Positions 22,426 to 30,637 are shown, counted from the stretch's first letter. The stretch: 30,651 nt of DNA from Sulfurovum sp. (GCA_003978395.1 QNZV01000040.1:1-30651); one strand, 5' to 3'. Notes: generated from the sequence alone by a model not told the origin. Translations and numbers: made by a program.

Positions 22426-22986
22426 TTGGAAGATACATTAACAAATCTTAGTACATGGGGTTATTTAGCGTTAGCATTTTTCTCTTTTGGAGGTTCTCTT
22501 ATCGTTGTAGCAGCAGCAGGAGTTTTGTCTTTTATGGGAGAGATGAATCTTATTGTCTCTCTATTAATTGCTATCACTTTTAATTTTGTAGGAGATATGT
22601 TTCTCTTTTATTTGGGTAAGTATCATAAAGAGGATATTAAACCCTATTTTGAGAAGCATAAACGTAAAATTGCACTCTCTACACTTATATTGCGAAAATA
22701 TGGAGTATGGGCCATTTTTATTCAAAAGTTTCTCTATGGAATTAAAACATTGATTCCTATTTCAATGGCACTATCTCGTTATGACTTTAAAAAATTTGGA
22801 TTTTATAATGCCTTGGCATCGCCTTTTTTTGTATTGGTAATTATGTTAAGTTCATACTATGCAGGAGACAGTATTAAATCTCTTTTTGAAAGTTTCAAAG
22901 AGTATCCTTGGGTTCCTTTTGTTGTTTTGGCTTCTCTTCTTGCTACTATGTGGTATTCTATGGTACACTTTACTAAAAGGAGATAA
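22426..22986 (+). CDS. DedA-like (VTT-domain) membrane protein
   Basis: This 186-aa protein starts with TTG, supported by AAAGG just upstream and by the hydrophobic N-terminus beginning immediately after. It has about four or five membrane segments with the DedA spacing, including 'GDMFLFYLGKYHKEDIKP', 'FIQKFLYGIKTLIPISMALS' and 'YDFKKFGFYNALASPFF'. DedA proteins are flippase-like membrane proteins tied to undecaprenyl phosphate recycling and pH homeostasis. The usual 'GRFxPGxRT' arginines appear as 'QKFLYGIKT' here, and the usual acidic residue in the first helix is not evident, so this is a divergent branch. It is 2 nt from the next gene. Confidence 0.82.
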   Translation: MEDTLTNLSTWGYLALAFFSFGGSLIVVAAAGVLSFMGEMNLIVSLLIAITFNFVGDMFLFYLGKYHKEDIKPYFEKHKRKIALSTLILRKYGVWAIFIQKFLYGIKTLIPISMALSRYDFKKFGFYNALASPFFVLVIMLSSYYAGDSIKSLFESFKEYPWVPFVVLASLLATMWYSMVHFTKRR

Positions 22987-22988
22987 GG

Positions 22989-23594
22989 ATGAAACTACCT
23001 ACTATTATACTGCTTCGTCATGGTCAAACTTTGTGGAATGTCGAGGGGCGTTATCAAGGTCAGTTAAATTCTGATTTAACAAGCTTAGGAAAAGAACAGG
23101 CAAAAAACAATGCTCTAAAAATAGTTAAAAATATTGAAAAATTTAGCTTGGAACAAAATGCTTTTAAATTTTTCTCTTCTCCTTTGGGTAGAGCAAAAGA
23201 GACAGCATATATTATCTGTGATACTTTAGGATTAGATAGAAAAAATATTATTTTTGATAATAATATTCAAGAGGTTAATTATGGAATATTTGAAGGTAAA
23301 ACAAAAGAGTTTTGTAAAGTAACCTATGCGAAAGAGTTTCAAGAGAGAGAAGTAAATAAGTGGTCGTATACTTTAGAAGGTGGAGAGTCTTATGAGACGG
23401 TTACAAAACGAATTCATCTTTGGTTAGAGCGTGTCAAAGATGAAAAGGTAGTGATTTTGGTAGCTCATGAGATGATAAATCGTGCATTAAGAGGAATTTA
23501 CTGTTCATATGATAAAAAAAAGATGCTAAAACTACGTCAAAAGAATGATATTGTTCTAAAACTTGAAAATGGTCAAGAGAGTATAGTTGAGTAA
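22989..23594 (+). CDS. Histidine phosphatase family protein
   Basis: This 201-aa protein has the phosphoglycerate-mutase-like 'LLRHGQTLWNVEGRYQGQLN' motif (catalytic His10), 'SSPLGRAKETAYI', the acid 'QEVNYGIFEGK' and the second His in 'LVAHEMINRALRG'. Family members include GpmB, CobC and broad phosphatases; nothing here singles out a substrate. It is 2 nt after the DedA-like gene, so the two are coupled; a membrane-lipid phosphate role is conceivable but not shown. Its stop falls in a hairpin at 23589-23608. Confidence 0.88.
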   Translation: MKLPTIILLRHGQTLWNVEGRYQGQLNSDLTSLGKEQAKNNALKIVKNIEKFSLEQNAFKFFSSPLGRAKETAYIICDTLGLDRKNIIFDNNIQEVNYGIFEGKTKEFCKVTYAKEFQEREVNKWSYTLEGGESYETVTKRIHLWLERVKDEKVVILVAHEMINRALRGIYCSYDKKKMLKLRQKNDIVLKLENGQESIVE

Positions 23595-23608
23595 AACTCT
23601 TTTTACTC
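23589..23608 (+). terminator. Weak terminator-like hairpin after the histidine phosphatase
   Basis: GAGTAAAA (23589-23596) and TTTTACTC (23601-23608) form an 8-bp stem with a 4-nt loop over the phosphatase stop codon. No long T-run follows, so termination may be partial and some read-through into rpoD is possible. Confidence 0.4.
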
Positions 23609-23661
23609 TCCTAAAAATAAAGATTTGATTAATAATTAAATAAAGATTAAAATAATTTGGG

Positions 23662-23667
23662 TATAAT
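23662..23667 (+). promoter_or_regulatory. Putative -10 box for rpoD
   Basis: A perfect TATAAT in the context GGGTATAATCC lies 58 nt upstream of the rpoD start, within a 130-nt gap. A GGAG ribosome site at 23713-23716 precedes the TTG start. Confidence 0.55.
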
Positions 23668-23724
23668 CCACTCAAATTATGCTTACAAAAATCCACTACC
23701 CTATCTAAACAAGGAGTACTACTC

Positions 23725-25575
23725 TTGGCTGCAAAAGACATCAATAAAAAACTAGACGAAATATTTAAAGGCTCTAAAAAAGCAAATTTTCTTACTTTTG
23801 AAAATATTGCAAAAGAGTTTGACAAACAACCAACTCTTGTACAATCACGTAAAATATTTAAATTATCCAAAGAGAATAAGGTAGAGCTTGTTAGCTCTTC
23901 AGAATATGCGAAACATCTCTCTGCTACCGATAAGAAAAAAAGGGCATTAGCTAGAGAACAACAAGCTTTAGATGCAGATGAAGAGGGCTTTGATTTCTTA
24001 AAAGAGAAAGAGCTTTTAGAGTGGAGTCGTTCGGATAGTCCTGTTCGAATGTATCTCCGTGAAATGGGGAAAATCCCTCTCTTGACTAAAGATGAAGAGA
24101 TTTTCTTAAGTCGAGAAATCGAAGCAGGAGAAGATGTTATCTTGGATGCTATCTGTTCTGTTCCTTATCTTATTGATTATATTTTAAATTATAAAGAGCC
24201 TCTACTAAACAGAGAACGACGTGTAAAAGAGTTGTTTAAAAGTTTTGAAGATGAGAAAGATACCTCCGATGATAAGGCAGAAGAGACTGCTGAAGAAGCC
24301 AGTACCAAAGCTGAAAAAGGTGCTAATAAACGTGTAAAACAAGTTGTCTCATCATTTAAGGCATTAGATAAAGCTAAAAAAGATTGGTTAAAAAATCATG
24401 AAGAGCTGGAATTGATTTTAGAGAGTGATGAATCTGATGATAAAAAACTTCATGAGCAGATGAAAGTTGCTTTTAAGAAGCAACAGGTAAAACAGGCACT
24501 AATTGATTTAGGACCAACTTCTAAATTGATTAATGAACTTGTTAAAGCGATGGAAACAGCACTTAAAAGTGATGATGGTTTTGATAAAGAGTTAAAAAGA
24601 TTGGAATATAAACTTCCACTTTTTAATGATACATTAAAAGTCAACCATCAAGAGATTTTATCTAATATTTTAGAGATGGACAAAGAAGACATTAGTGACT
24701 CTGTACCTGAAACGACAATGGTTAGTACGTATGTTGAGATTAAAAAACTTTTTGAAACTCGAGAAGCGAGTAAAGACAGTTTTGATTTAGATCCTGAAAA
24801 ACTAGAAGAGATTCTAGGGCAAATTCGTCGTGGTAAACACCGTTCTGAGATTGCAAAAACGAGAATGGCAAAATCAAACTTGCGTCTTGTTGTATCTATT
24901 GCAAAGCGTTATACTAACCGTGGTTTACCGTTCTTGGATTTGATTCAAGAGGGAAATATCGGTCTAATGAAAGCTGTTGATAAGTTTGAATACCAAAAAG
25001 GGTATAAATTCTCTACCTATGCTACATGGTGGATTCGTCAAGCGATTTCAAGAGCTATTGCCGACCAAGCACGTACTATTCGTATTCCTATCCATATGAT
25101 TGAGACGATTAACAGAATCAATAAGATTATTCGTAAAAACCTTCAAGAGACAGGTAAAGAGCCAGATTTAGATACCATTGCTAAAGAGGTTGGTCTATCG
25201 GTTGATAAAGTTAAAAATGTTATTAAAATTACCAAAGAGCCTGTAAGTCTTGAGACTCCTGTTGGAGATGAAGATGATGGACGATTTGGAGATTTTATTG
25301 AAGATAAAACAACCATTAGTCCATCGGATGCAATCTTAAAAGATGATTTAAACAATCAAATAGATGAAGTTCTTGACCAGTTAAATGAGAGAGAGAAAGC
25401 TGTTATACGAATGCGTTTTGGTCTATTAAGTGATGAGAGTGATAGAACACTAGAAGAGATTGGAAAAGAGCTTTCAGTAACTAGAGAGCGTGTACGACAG
25501 ATTGAGTCATCTGCCATTAAAAAATTAAAACACCCAAGAGTAGGGCGTAAGCTTAAAAACTATATAGAGGGGTAA
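23725..25575 (+). CDS. rpoD: RNA polymerase primary sigma factor
   Basis: This 616-aa protein is the housekeeping sigma factor. Region 1.2 is 'DSPVRMYLREMGKIPLLT' (about 104-121). A long acidic non-conserved region follows, then region 2 ('SNLRLVVSIAKRYTNRGLPF', 'LIQEGNIGLMKAVDKF', 'KFSTYATWWIRQAI'), region 3, and region 4.2 with the helix-turn-helix 'RTLEEIGKELSVTRERVRQI'. The start is TTG, with GGAG upstream; no ATG fits the conserved N-terminus. Region 2.4 fits recognition of TATAAT, matching the -10 boxes in this window. It follows a clear promoter and faces the small gene at 25582. Confidence 0.97.
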   Translation: MAAKDINKKLDEIFKGSKKANFLTFENIAKEFDKQPTLVQSRKIFKLSKENKVELVSSSEYAKHLSATDKKKRALAREQQALDADEEGFDFLKEKELLEWSRSDSPVRMYLREMGKIPLLTKDEEIFLSREIEAGEDVILDAICSVPYLIDYILNYKEPLLNRERRVKELFKSFEDEKDTSDDKAEETAEEASTKAEKGANKRVKQVVSSFKALDKAKKDWLKNHEELELILESDESDDKKLHEQMKVAFKKQQVKQALIDLGPTSKLINELVKAMETALKSDDGFDKELKRLEYKLPLFNDTLKVNHQEILSNILEMDKEDISDSVPETTMVSTYVEIKKLFETREASKDSFDLDPEKLEEILGQIRRGKHRSEIAKTRMAKSNLRLVVSIAKRYTNRGLPFLDLIQEGNIGLMKAVDKFEYQKGYKFSTYATWWIRQAISRAIADQARTIRIPIHMIETINRINKIIRKNLQETGKEPDLDTIAKEVGLSVDKVKNVIKITKEPVSLETPVGDEDDGRFGDFIEDKTTISPSDAILKDDLNNQIDEVLDQLNEREKAVIRMRFGLLSDESDRTLEEIGKELSVTRERVRQIESSAIKKLKHPRVGRKLKNYIEG

Positions 25576-25588
25576 ACCTCTCTATATA
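25561..25588. terminator. Hairpin spanning the convergent rpoD and 25582 gene ends
   Basis: TATATAGAG (25561-25569) pairs with CTCTATATA (25580-25588) around a 10-nt loop containing the rpoD stop codon; the facing gene's stop lies in the right arm. Neither strand has a T-run after the stem, so it looks more like a 3'-end stabiliser than a strong intrinsic terminator. Confidence 0.4.
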
Positions 25589-25854
25589 CAAACTGCTTGT
25601 TTAAACTTCTCTTGATTAATCTTTTTGATTAATTTTAGAGAAAGTTCTTCATATCGCTCTTTATCCATATCAATTTTTGTTAATAACTCTTCTACGGGTT
25701 CACTGTTTGCCCAAGTTTTTAACACTTTAAACTCTTTTTTTGTAAGTTTTACTTTTAAAATTTTACTAAGCTCATCCTCTTTTTTTATTGGATTTACTAA
25801 AATTCTTATATGTTTTTCTAATTCGTCCATTAGTGGAGTAGTTTTATCTGTCAT
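25582..25854 (-). CDS. Small hypothetical protein after plsC
   Basis: This 90-aa soluble protein is rich in Lys and Glu and looks all-helical. A 'LMDELEKHIRILVNPIKKED' helix is followed by 'LTKKEFKVLKTWANSEPVEE', then 'IDMDKERYEELSLKLIKKIN'. The last two thirds, with 'ERYEELSLKLIKKIN', resemble a helix-turn-helix as in sigma-4-like or DUF-type small regulators, but I cannot name a family. The ATG abuts the plsC stop directly, so it is the last gene of the ctp-purC-plsC group. It lies convergent to rpoD. Confidence 0.72.
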   Translation of the reverse strand: MTDKTTPLMDELEKHIRILVNPIKKEDELSKILKVKLTKKEFKVLKTWANSEPVEELLTKIDMDKERYEELSLKLIKKINQEKFKQAVCI

Positions 25855-26565
25855 TTATCTTTCTCGTTTATATTTAGTGTATTCTTCATCTATCTTATCT
25901 TGCATTCTCTTTTCCATTTGTGCATACCAGTTTTTATCTTCACTATTTACTTTGAATGTCTCTAAGTAGCTAATATGAACAGTAGCCGAGTGAGCAGTTT
26001 TATCGTGTTCATTTAGAAGTAATTTACTATTCGTAATAATAATAGGCTGTATAGATAAATTTAGTTTGTTTGCAATAATGCGTGTGCCACCTTTAAATTT
26101 TAGAAGATTTTGTTTGTCGGTTCTTGTTCCTTCTGGAAAAATAGCAATAACTCTACTACTCTGCTCTTTTGTCTCTTTAGCATCACGTAATAGCTTAATT
26201 AGACCACCTTTATCCTCTCTATTAACTTCTATCATCTTTGGTAATTTCAATAGATAACCAAACCATGGTGCATCAAAAAGTTGCTTTTTTGCTACCCATC
26301 TTAAATCTGTATCCTCTGCTGCCTCTATAGAGACAATATCTATAATCCCCTGATGGTTCATAACAAACATATCTGCTGAATTGTCTCTTACTCCATGAGT
26401 AATTATTTTTCCACCAAGTAGAAATATAATAACAGAATTCCAATAGTGAAGAATTTTGCTCTCTTTTCCTTTGAATAGCATCATTAGAGGAACCATAATA
26501 CCTGCAGCTATAAAAGATATAGTTGCAGCACCATAGTAGAATCTAATTTTCGCAAAGATTTTCAT
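25855..26565 (-). CDS. plsC: 1-acyl-sn-glycerol-3-phosphate acyltransferase (PlsC-like)
   Basis: This 236-aa membrane-bound enzyme has one or two N-terminal hydrophobic helices, followed by the acyltransferase motifs in order: 'NHQGIID' (block I, HX4D), a middle 'REDKGG' block, 'IFPEGTR' (block III), and 'IQPIII' (block IV). It should acylate lysophosphatidic acid to phosphatidic acid in phospholipid synthesis. AGGATGG upstream confirms the start. Its first 23 nt overlap the upstream gene, showing tight coupling. It matches the position of the plsC gene in the purine cluster of Campylobacter. Confidence 0.93.
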   Translation of the reverse strand: MKIFAKIRFYYGAATISFIAAGIMVPLMMLFKGKESKILHYWNSVIIFLLGGKIITHGVRDNSADMFVMNHQGIIDIVSIEAAEDTDLRWVAKKQLFDAPWFGYLLKLPKMIEVNREDKGGLIKLLRDAKETKEQSSRVIAIFPEGTRTDKQNLLKFKGGTRIIANKLNLSIQPIIITNSKLLLNEHDKTAHSATVHISYLETFKVNSEDKNWYAQMEKRMQDKIDEEYTKYKRER

Positions 26566-27580
26566 TTTTTATCCATCCTGTTGTACCATTTGTATATTTA
26601 ATTTTTACAAATTTATTACGCTCTGCTAATTTAGTCGTTGTAAATTTCTTATCAATATGAAGAATGGTTGTACTCGTTGATGTAGGTACAATATAGAGTG
26701 GAGAACCCTCTTTAACACAAATGGTAGCAAGTGTTGTATAAAAAGTTAAAAGAATAGCTGATGAAACAACGGCCAAGACCAAGTAGAAGAAGTCACGTTT
26801 CCAAAGGAATAGTAATAAAAATATTGTACTTAAAATGGTTAGAAGATACTTTTTAAGTTTTTCAAAACTATCATCTTTAGGGTTTAAGTCTGTCTGTGCA
26901 GCTACTGTTCCATCATGAATTTTAATCTTTATAGATTTTTCTACAAAAGTCTCTTTTATCGTATCAAAATAGGTAAAGGTTAACTTCTTTTGTTTTGCAG
27001 GGAGTACAATATAGTAGTCAATTTCCATTTTTGAACCAATACGCTTTGCATTTTCAACACCATCTTTTAGTGCAGAAGGGATATAAATATCCTCCAAATT
27101 TGCATCATGTGCCTCTAAAGAGATAGCAATAAGATTTGTATCTCCATCAAAAATAGAGACTTGATGGTTTTTAATTTTTAGACCTGAAGCGATAACTCCT
27201 GAAAAGTTTTTGGCTTTAGGTAATTTTTTTACAGGTATCTTTACACCATCGAGTACTTTTTTATTGCCATTGAATGTAACTGTTATTCTTGGGATTATAA
27301 ATAGTCTATCGGTAGTTTTAAAATAAAAAGTATAAAAAGTTTTTGTGCCATTCTTAATGATTTCAGGATTTTTTAAAAATGGAGTTTCATCTCCTAAAAA
27401 ATTAAAATTTATGGGTGTCTCTTGAGCTGAGGAGTTTACTAAAAAGCTTATAGGAAAAATTTGTTTCTCATAAACCTTTTTTGGAACATATGAGAACGCT
27501 ACATCATCTGCATGAAGTAGCGAAAAAAATGTTGAAAAAAAGAGTATAAGAAGTAAAAAATATGATTTTATACTTTGCAT
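26543..27580 (-). CDS. Periplasmic BatD-like / SH3b membrane protein
   Basis: This 345-aa protein has a signal peptide (cut near 'LHA|DDV'), then a predicted beta-rich periplasmic domain (about 25-235) beginning 'VAFSYVPKKVYEKQIFPISF', which resembles the opening of BatD/oxygen-tolerance proteins. Two membrane helices (about 245-262 and 265-288) follow, then an SH3b-like C-terminal domain ('PLYIVPTSTSTTILHIDKKF', 'VKIKYTNGTTGWIKNENLC'). SH3b domains often bind peptidoglycan or proteins. Its ATG overlaps the purQ stop by one nt. The role is unknown; the location beside purQ and plsC is conserved in Campylobacterota. Confidence 0.75.
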   Translation of the reverse strand: MQSIKSYFLLLILFFSTFFSLLHADDVAFSYVPKKVYEKQIFPISFLVNSSAQETPINFNFLGDETPFLKNPEIIKNGTKTFYTFYFKTTDRLFIIPRITVTFNGNKKVLDGVKIPVKKLPKAKNFSGVIASGLKIKNHQVSIFDGDTNLIAISLEAHDANLEDIYIPSALKDGVENAKRIGSKMEIDYYIVLPAKQKKLTFTYFDTIKETFVEKSIKIKIHDGTVAAQTDLNPKDDSFEKLKKYLLTILSTIFLLLFLWKRDFFYLVLAVVSSAILLTFYTTLATICVKEGSPLYIVPTSTSTTILHIDKKFTTTKLAERNKFVKIKYTNGTTGWIKNENLCEN

Positions 27581-28254
27581 TAAGCGATTAGTCCTTCTAA
27601 CATTTTTATACCATCATCTGAACCTAAAATTGTCTCCAATGCACGTTCTGGATGAGGCATTAGTCCAAATACATTTTTGTTTCTATTGCAAACACCTGCA
27701 ATAGAAGTAACTGAACCATTTACTACAACATTTTCTGCTTTTTCATCACAATATCGTACTAAAATTTGTTCATTGGCTTCTAACTCTTTGAATCCCTCTT
27801 CATCAATATAATAGTTTCCATCAGCATGAGCAATGGGAATATTTAAAACTTCATTTTTATCACATTTTTGTAAAAAATCATTGCTATTGTTAACAATTTT
27901 TAGTGTTTGAAATTTTGAAATAAAGTGAAGTCCAATATTTCTTTTTAATGCACCAGGTAAAAGACCAATTTCAGTTAAAATTTGGAAACCGTTACATATA
28001 CCTAAAACTTTTCCACCATTATTTGCAAAATTAATAACATCTTGCATAATAGGAGAGAACTTAGCAATAGCACCAGAACGTAGATAGTCACCATAAGAGA
28101 AACCACCTGGAACAACTACTAAATCAGTGTTTTTAGGAAGTGAACTCTCTTTGTGCCATACAACAGTTGTGATGCATCCAAGTTTTTCAAATGCATACTT
28201 GGTATCTAAATCACAGTTTGTTCCTGGAAATTGTAATACAGCTACATGTTTCAT
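27580..28254 (-). CDS. purQ: Phosphoribosylformylglycinamidine synthase, glutaminase subunit
   Basis: This 224-aa class I glutamine amidotransferase supplies ammonia for FGAM synthesis, the fourth step of purine synthesis. The nucleophile Cys is in 'VLGICNGFQILTE', and the His/Glu pair is in 'MPHPERALE'. 'VVPGGFSYGDYLRSGAIAKF' is the PurQ-specific start of the active site. It overlaps purS by one nt and the next gene by one nt. The large subunit PurL is not in this window, so PurS and PurQ must combine with a PurL encoded elsewhere. Confidence 0.97.
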   Translation of the reverse strand: MKHVAVLQFPGTNCDLDTKYAFEKLGCITTVVWHKESSLPKNTDLVVVPGGFSYGDYLRSGAIAKFSPIMQDVINFANNGGKVLGICNGFQILTEIGLLPGALKRNIGLHFISKFQTLKIVNNSNDFLQKCDKNEVLNIPIAHADGNYYIDEEGFKELEANEQILVRYCDEKAENVVVNGSVTSIAGVCNRNKNVFGLMPHPERALETILGSDDGIKMLEGLIA

Positions 28255-28493
28255 TATATTAACTCTATAGTATAGTCTTCTATTACTGTATTTGCTAAAA
28301 TCTCTTCAGCCATCTGTTCAACCTCTTTCATTGCATCATCTTTATTATCAGAAGTAAGTTTGAGAACAATCTGTTTACCCATACGAACATCTTCAACTCC
28401 TTCAAAATTCATTGCATCAAGAGCATGATGAATTGCTTTACCTTGAGGGTCAAGAACCCCTTCTTTTAAAAATATATTTACGATTGCTGTCAT
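28254..28493 (-). CDS. purS: Phosphoribosylformylglycinamidine synthase subunit PurS
   Basis: This 79-aa protein has normal PurS length and pattern: 'VNIFLKEGVLDPQGKAIHHA', then 'VRMGKQIVLKL' and the terminal 'VIEDYTIELI'. PurS bridges PurL and PurQ in the three-part FGAM synthase of non-enterobacterial type. It lies downstream of a REP-like element and starts after AGGAAAG. It is translationally coupled to purQ. Confidence 0.96.
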   Translation of the reverse strand: MTAIVNIFLKEGVLDPQGKAIHHALDAMNFEGVEDVRMGKQIVLKLTSDNKDDAMKEVEQMAEEILANTVIEDYTIELI

Positions 28494-28541
28494 TTTTCTT
28501 TCCTATTTTTGTTTATAATATTTTTCTGTTTATGAAATAGA

Positions 28542-28566
28542 GGGCAGACACGGAGGTCGCCCCTAC
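28542..28566 (-). repeat. Single GC-rich REP-like element between purC and purS
   Basis: On the minus strand GTAG (28563-28566 on plus, read as CTAC) is followed by a hairpin: GGGC-GAC, loop CTCCGT, GTC-bulge-GCCC. On the plus strand the sequence is GGGC-A-GAC ... GTC-GCCC-CTAC. The bulged stem is close to that of enterobacterial REPs. The composition (GC-rich in an AT-rich operon) is unlike its surroundings. It sits in the 76-nt gap between purC and purS and would form a stable hairpin in the operon mRNA. Confidence 0.72.
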
Positions 28567-28569
28567 ATG

Positions 28570-29286
28570 TTATTTGTTGCCTAAAATTCTGTTTAATACT
28601 TCTTCATAAGCTACTTTTAGTCCACCAAGACCTTTTCTAAATCGGTCTTTATCCATACTTTCGCCTGTGTTTGCATCCCAAAATCTGAAGTTGTCAGGAC
28701 TTAACTCATCAATTAAAATAATATTTCCATCAGTATCTCTACCAAACTCTAGTTTGAAATCAACAACGGTCATCTCTTTGTCTGCAAAAAACTCTTGCAT
28801 TATGCTATTCACTCTTCTTGCCATAAAACGGATATAGTCCAACTCATCGGTATTTTTTACCAGTTCTAAAATAAGGCAGTGTTGGTCATTGAGTTTTGGG
28901 TCGCCGAGTTCATCGTTTTTATAATCAAACTCTACTAAAGTGAATGGAAGTGGTTTCCCATCTTCGATTCCAAGATTTCTACTTAGAGAACCTGTAGCAA
29001 TATTTCTAACAATTACCTCAATAAGAATCACATCACATTTTTTATGTAACATATTGTTATCATCTAACATCTCTACAAAGTGTGTTGGAACACCTTTGTT
29101 TTGAAGTACTTTAAATAGTTCTGTAGAAATTTTGTTGTTTAATGCACCTTTTCCCTCTTCACTTGACTTTTTTTCGCCATTAAATGCAGTTAAATCATCT
29201 TTAAATTCTGAAATAAGAAGCGTGTCATCTTCTGTATACCAGATTTTTTTTGCTTTACCTTCATAGAGTAATGCTGTTTTTTCCAT
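28570..29286 (-). CDS. purC: Phosphoribosylaminoimidazole-succinocarboxamide synthase
   Basis: This 238-aa enzyme forms SAICAR from CAIR and aspartate using ATP. The SAICAR synthetase start 'LLYEGKAKKIWYTEDDTLLI', the 'ALNNKISTELFKVL' segment, 'VEVIVRNIATGSLSR'-type strand (here 'LIEVIVRNIATGSLSRNLG') and 'IDELSPDNFRFW' are present. AGGACA precedes the start. The gene lies 13 nt after ctp, so both are probably co-transcribed. A REP-like element just after its stop may influence expression of purS and purQ relative to purC. Confidence 0.97.
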   Translation of the reverse strand: MEKTALLYEGKAKKIWYTEDDTLLISEFKDDLTAFNGEKKSSEEGKGALNNKISTELFKVLQNKGVPTHFVEMLDDNNMLHKKCDVILIEVIVRNIATGSLSRNLGIEDGKPLPFTLVEFDYKNDELGDPKLNDQHCLILELVKNTDELDYIRFMARRVNSIMQEFFADKEMTVVDFKLEFGRDTDGNIILIDELSPDNFRFWDANTGESMDKDRFRKGLGGLKVAYEEVLNRILGNK

Positions 29287-29299
29287 TTTTATCGTGTCC

Positions 29300-30637
29300 T
29301 TATAAGTTGTTTGTAATCATAAGTGCTTTTAAAATATCAACAGCACTTTTTAGTTGAGCATCTTTATAAATCTGCTCTTCTGTAATAATTTTTTTATTTT
29401 TGCTATCATCCTCTTTTGTTTCAGGAATCCCATCTACTTTTTCAAGTTCACTCTCAAGATGTTTTTGTAAATCTTTCTCTTTGATAGAGATACCCTCTTC
29501 AGCTTTTTTAACCTCTCCATAAGAGACTTCAACATCAGGTGTTACTCCAACTGCTTGAATGGTTCTTCCACTTGGTAGGTAATATCGTGCAATGGTTAGA
29601 CGTAACGCTTCATCTTGGCTAATTGGCATTACAACTTGTACCGAACCTTTACCAAATGTTTTTTTACCCACAATAACAGCACGTTTATGGTCTTGTAATG
29701 CACCAGATACAATTTCACTAGCACTAGCAGAGCCACCATTTACTAAAATAACAAGAGGAGTTTTGCTGTCTGTATCTTTACGTGTTGCATTGTAAATAAG
29801 ATTCTCTTCAGGGATTTTACCTTTTTGACTTACAATTGCTCCCTCTTTAACGAACATATCTACAACACCAATAGCTTGATTTAGAAGTCCCCCTGGGTTA
29901 TTTCTAAGATCAAGGATAATCCCTTTTGTATTCTTATTCTTTTTAATCGCTTTTCGCATTCCATCTACAACTTTTTGGTCAAAAGAGGTTACTCTTAGGT
30001 AGAGAATATCATCCCCAATAGTTTTAGAATAGACGGATTGAATCTCAATAATATCTCTGACAATTTTTATTTTTAATGGTTTTGTTTCGCCTTTTCTAAC
30101 GATGGTTAATTGAATAGGCGTATGAGGTTTACCACGCATAAGAGATACAGCTTTATCAATGGTCATACCAATGGTTGCTTGGTTGTCAATTTTTAAAATA
30201 ATATCAGCAGCTTTTATTCCTGCTTTATCAGCAGGAGTTCCCTCTAGGGGAGCAATAACGGTTAAAGCCCCATCTTTCATACCTACAGTAATTCCTAAAC
30301 CACCAAACTCTCCATGAGTTTGTACTTGCAACTCTTTTGTCTCTTTTTTATCCATAAATGATGAGTGAGCATCAAGATTAGAGAGCATCCCTTTTAGGGC
30401 ATTATTTATTATATCACTGGCATTAATATCATCAACATATTGTTCTTCTATCAGCTGTACAATTCTTGTAAATTTTAAATAAGCTTCTAATTTTGAAGTA
30501 TGGATACTTTGTTCGTCAAAATTATTTGCTTGAGCAGAAGTTGCAAAGATAAAAGAGGCAGTTACCGTAGAAAGGAAGCCGAAGAGTATTGCTTTTTTGT
30601 TTTTAATTATCATGTTAGTTGTTATTAATCCAATCAT
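29300..30637 (-). CDS. ctp: S41 family C-terminal processing protease (Ctp)
   Basis: This 445-aa periplasmic serine protease has a signal peptide or anchor (cut near 'AQA|NNF'), a PDZ domain (about 112-185, 'EFGGLGITVGMKDGALTVIA'), and the catalytic domain: S305 in 'VNGGSASASEIV' and K330 in 'KKTFGKGSVQ', spaced 25 residues apart as in Prc. The C-terminal acidic tail (about 385-425) is variable. Ctp proteases trim C-terminal tails of periplasmic proteins and cell-wall hydrolases. ATG 30637 is used; an in-frame ATG at 30613 gives a more typical signal peptide and may be the true start. It appears to head the purine operon. Confidence 0.93.
   Translation of the reverse strand: MIGLITTNMIIKNKKAILFGFLSTVTASFIFATSAQANNFDEQSIHTSKLEAYLKFTRIVQLIEEQYVDDINASDIINNALKGMLSNLDAHSSFMDKKETKELQVQTHGEFGGLGITVGMKDGALTVIAPLEGTPADKAGIKAADIILKIDNQATIGMTIDKAVSLMRGKPHTPIQLTIVRKGETKPLKIKIVRDIIEIQSVYSKTIGDDILYLRVTSFDQKVVDGMRKAIKKNKNTKGIILDLRNNPGGLLNQAIGVVDMFVKEGAIVSQKGKIPEENLIYNATRKDTDSKTPLVILVNGGSASASEIVSGALQDHKRAVIVGKKTFGKGSVQVVMPISQDEALRLTIARYYLPSGRTIQAVGVTPDVEVSYGEVKKAEEGISIKEKDLQKHLESELEKVDGIPETKEDDSKNKKIITEEQIYKDAQLKSAVDILKALMITNNL

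Noticed and set aside
22426..22428. A downstream ATG instead of TTG as the DedA-like start
   Set aside because: The first ATG in frame lies about 35 codons in, after the first hydrophobic segment, while AAAGG fits the TTG.
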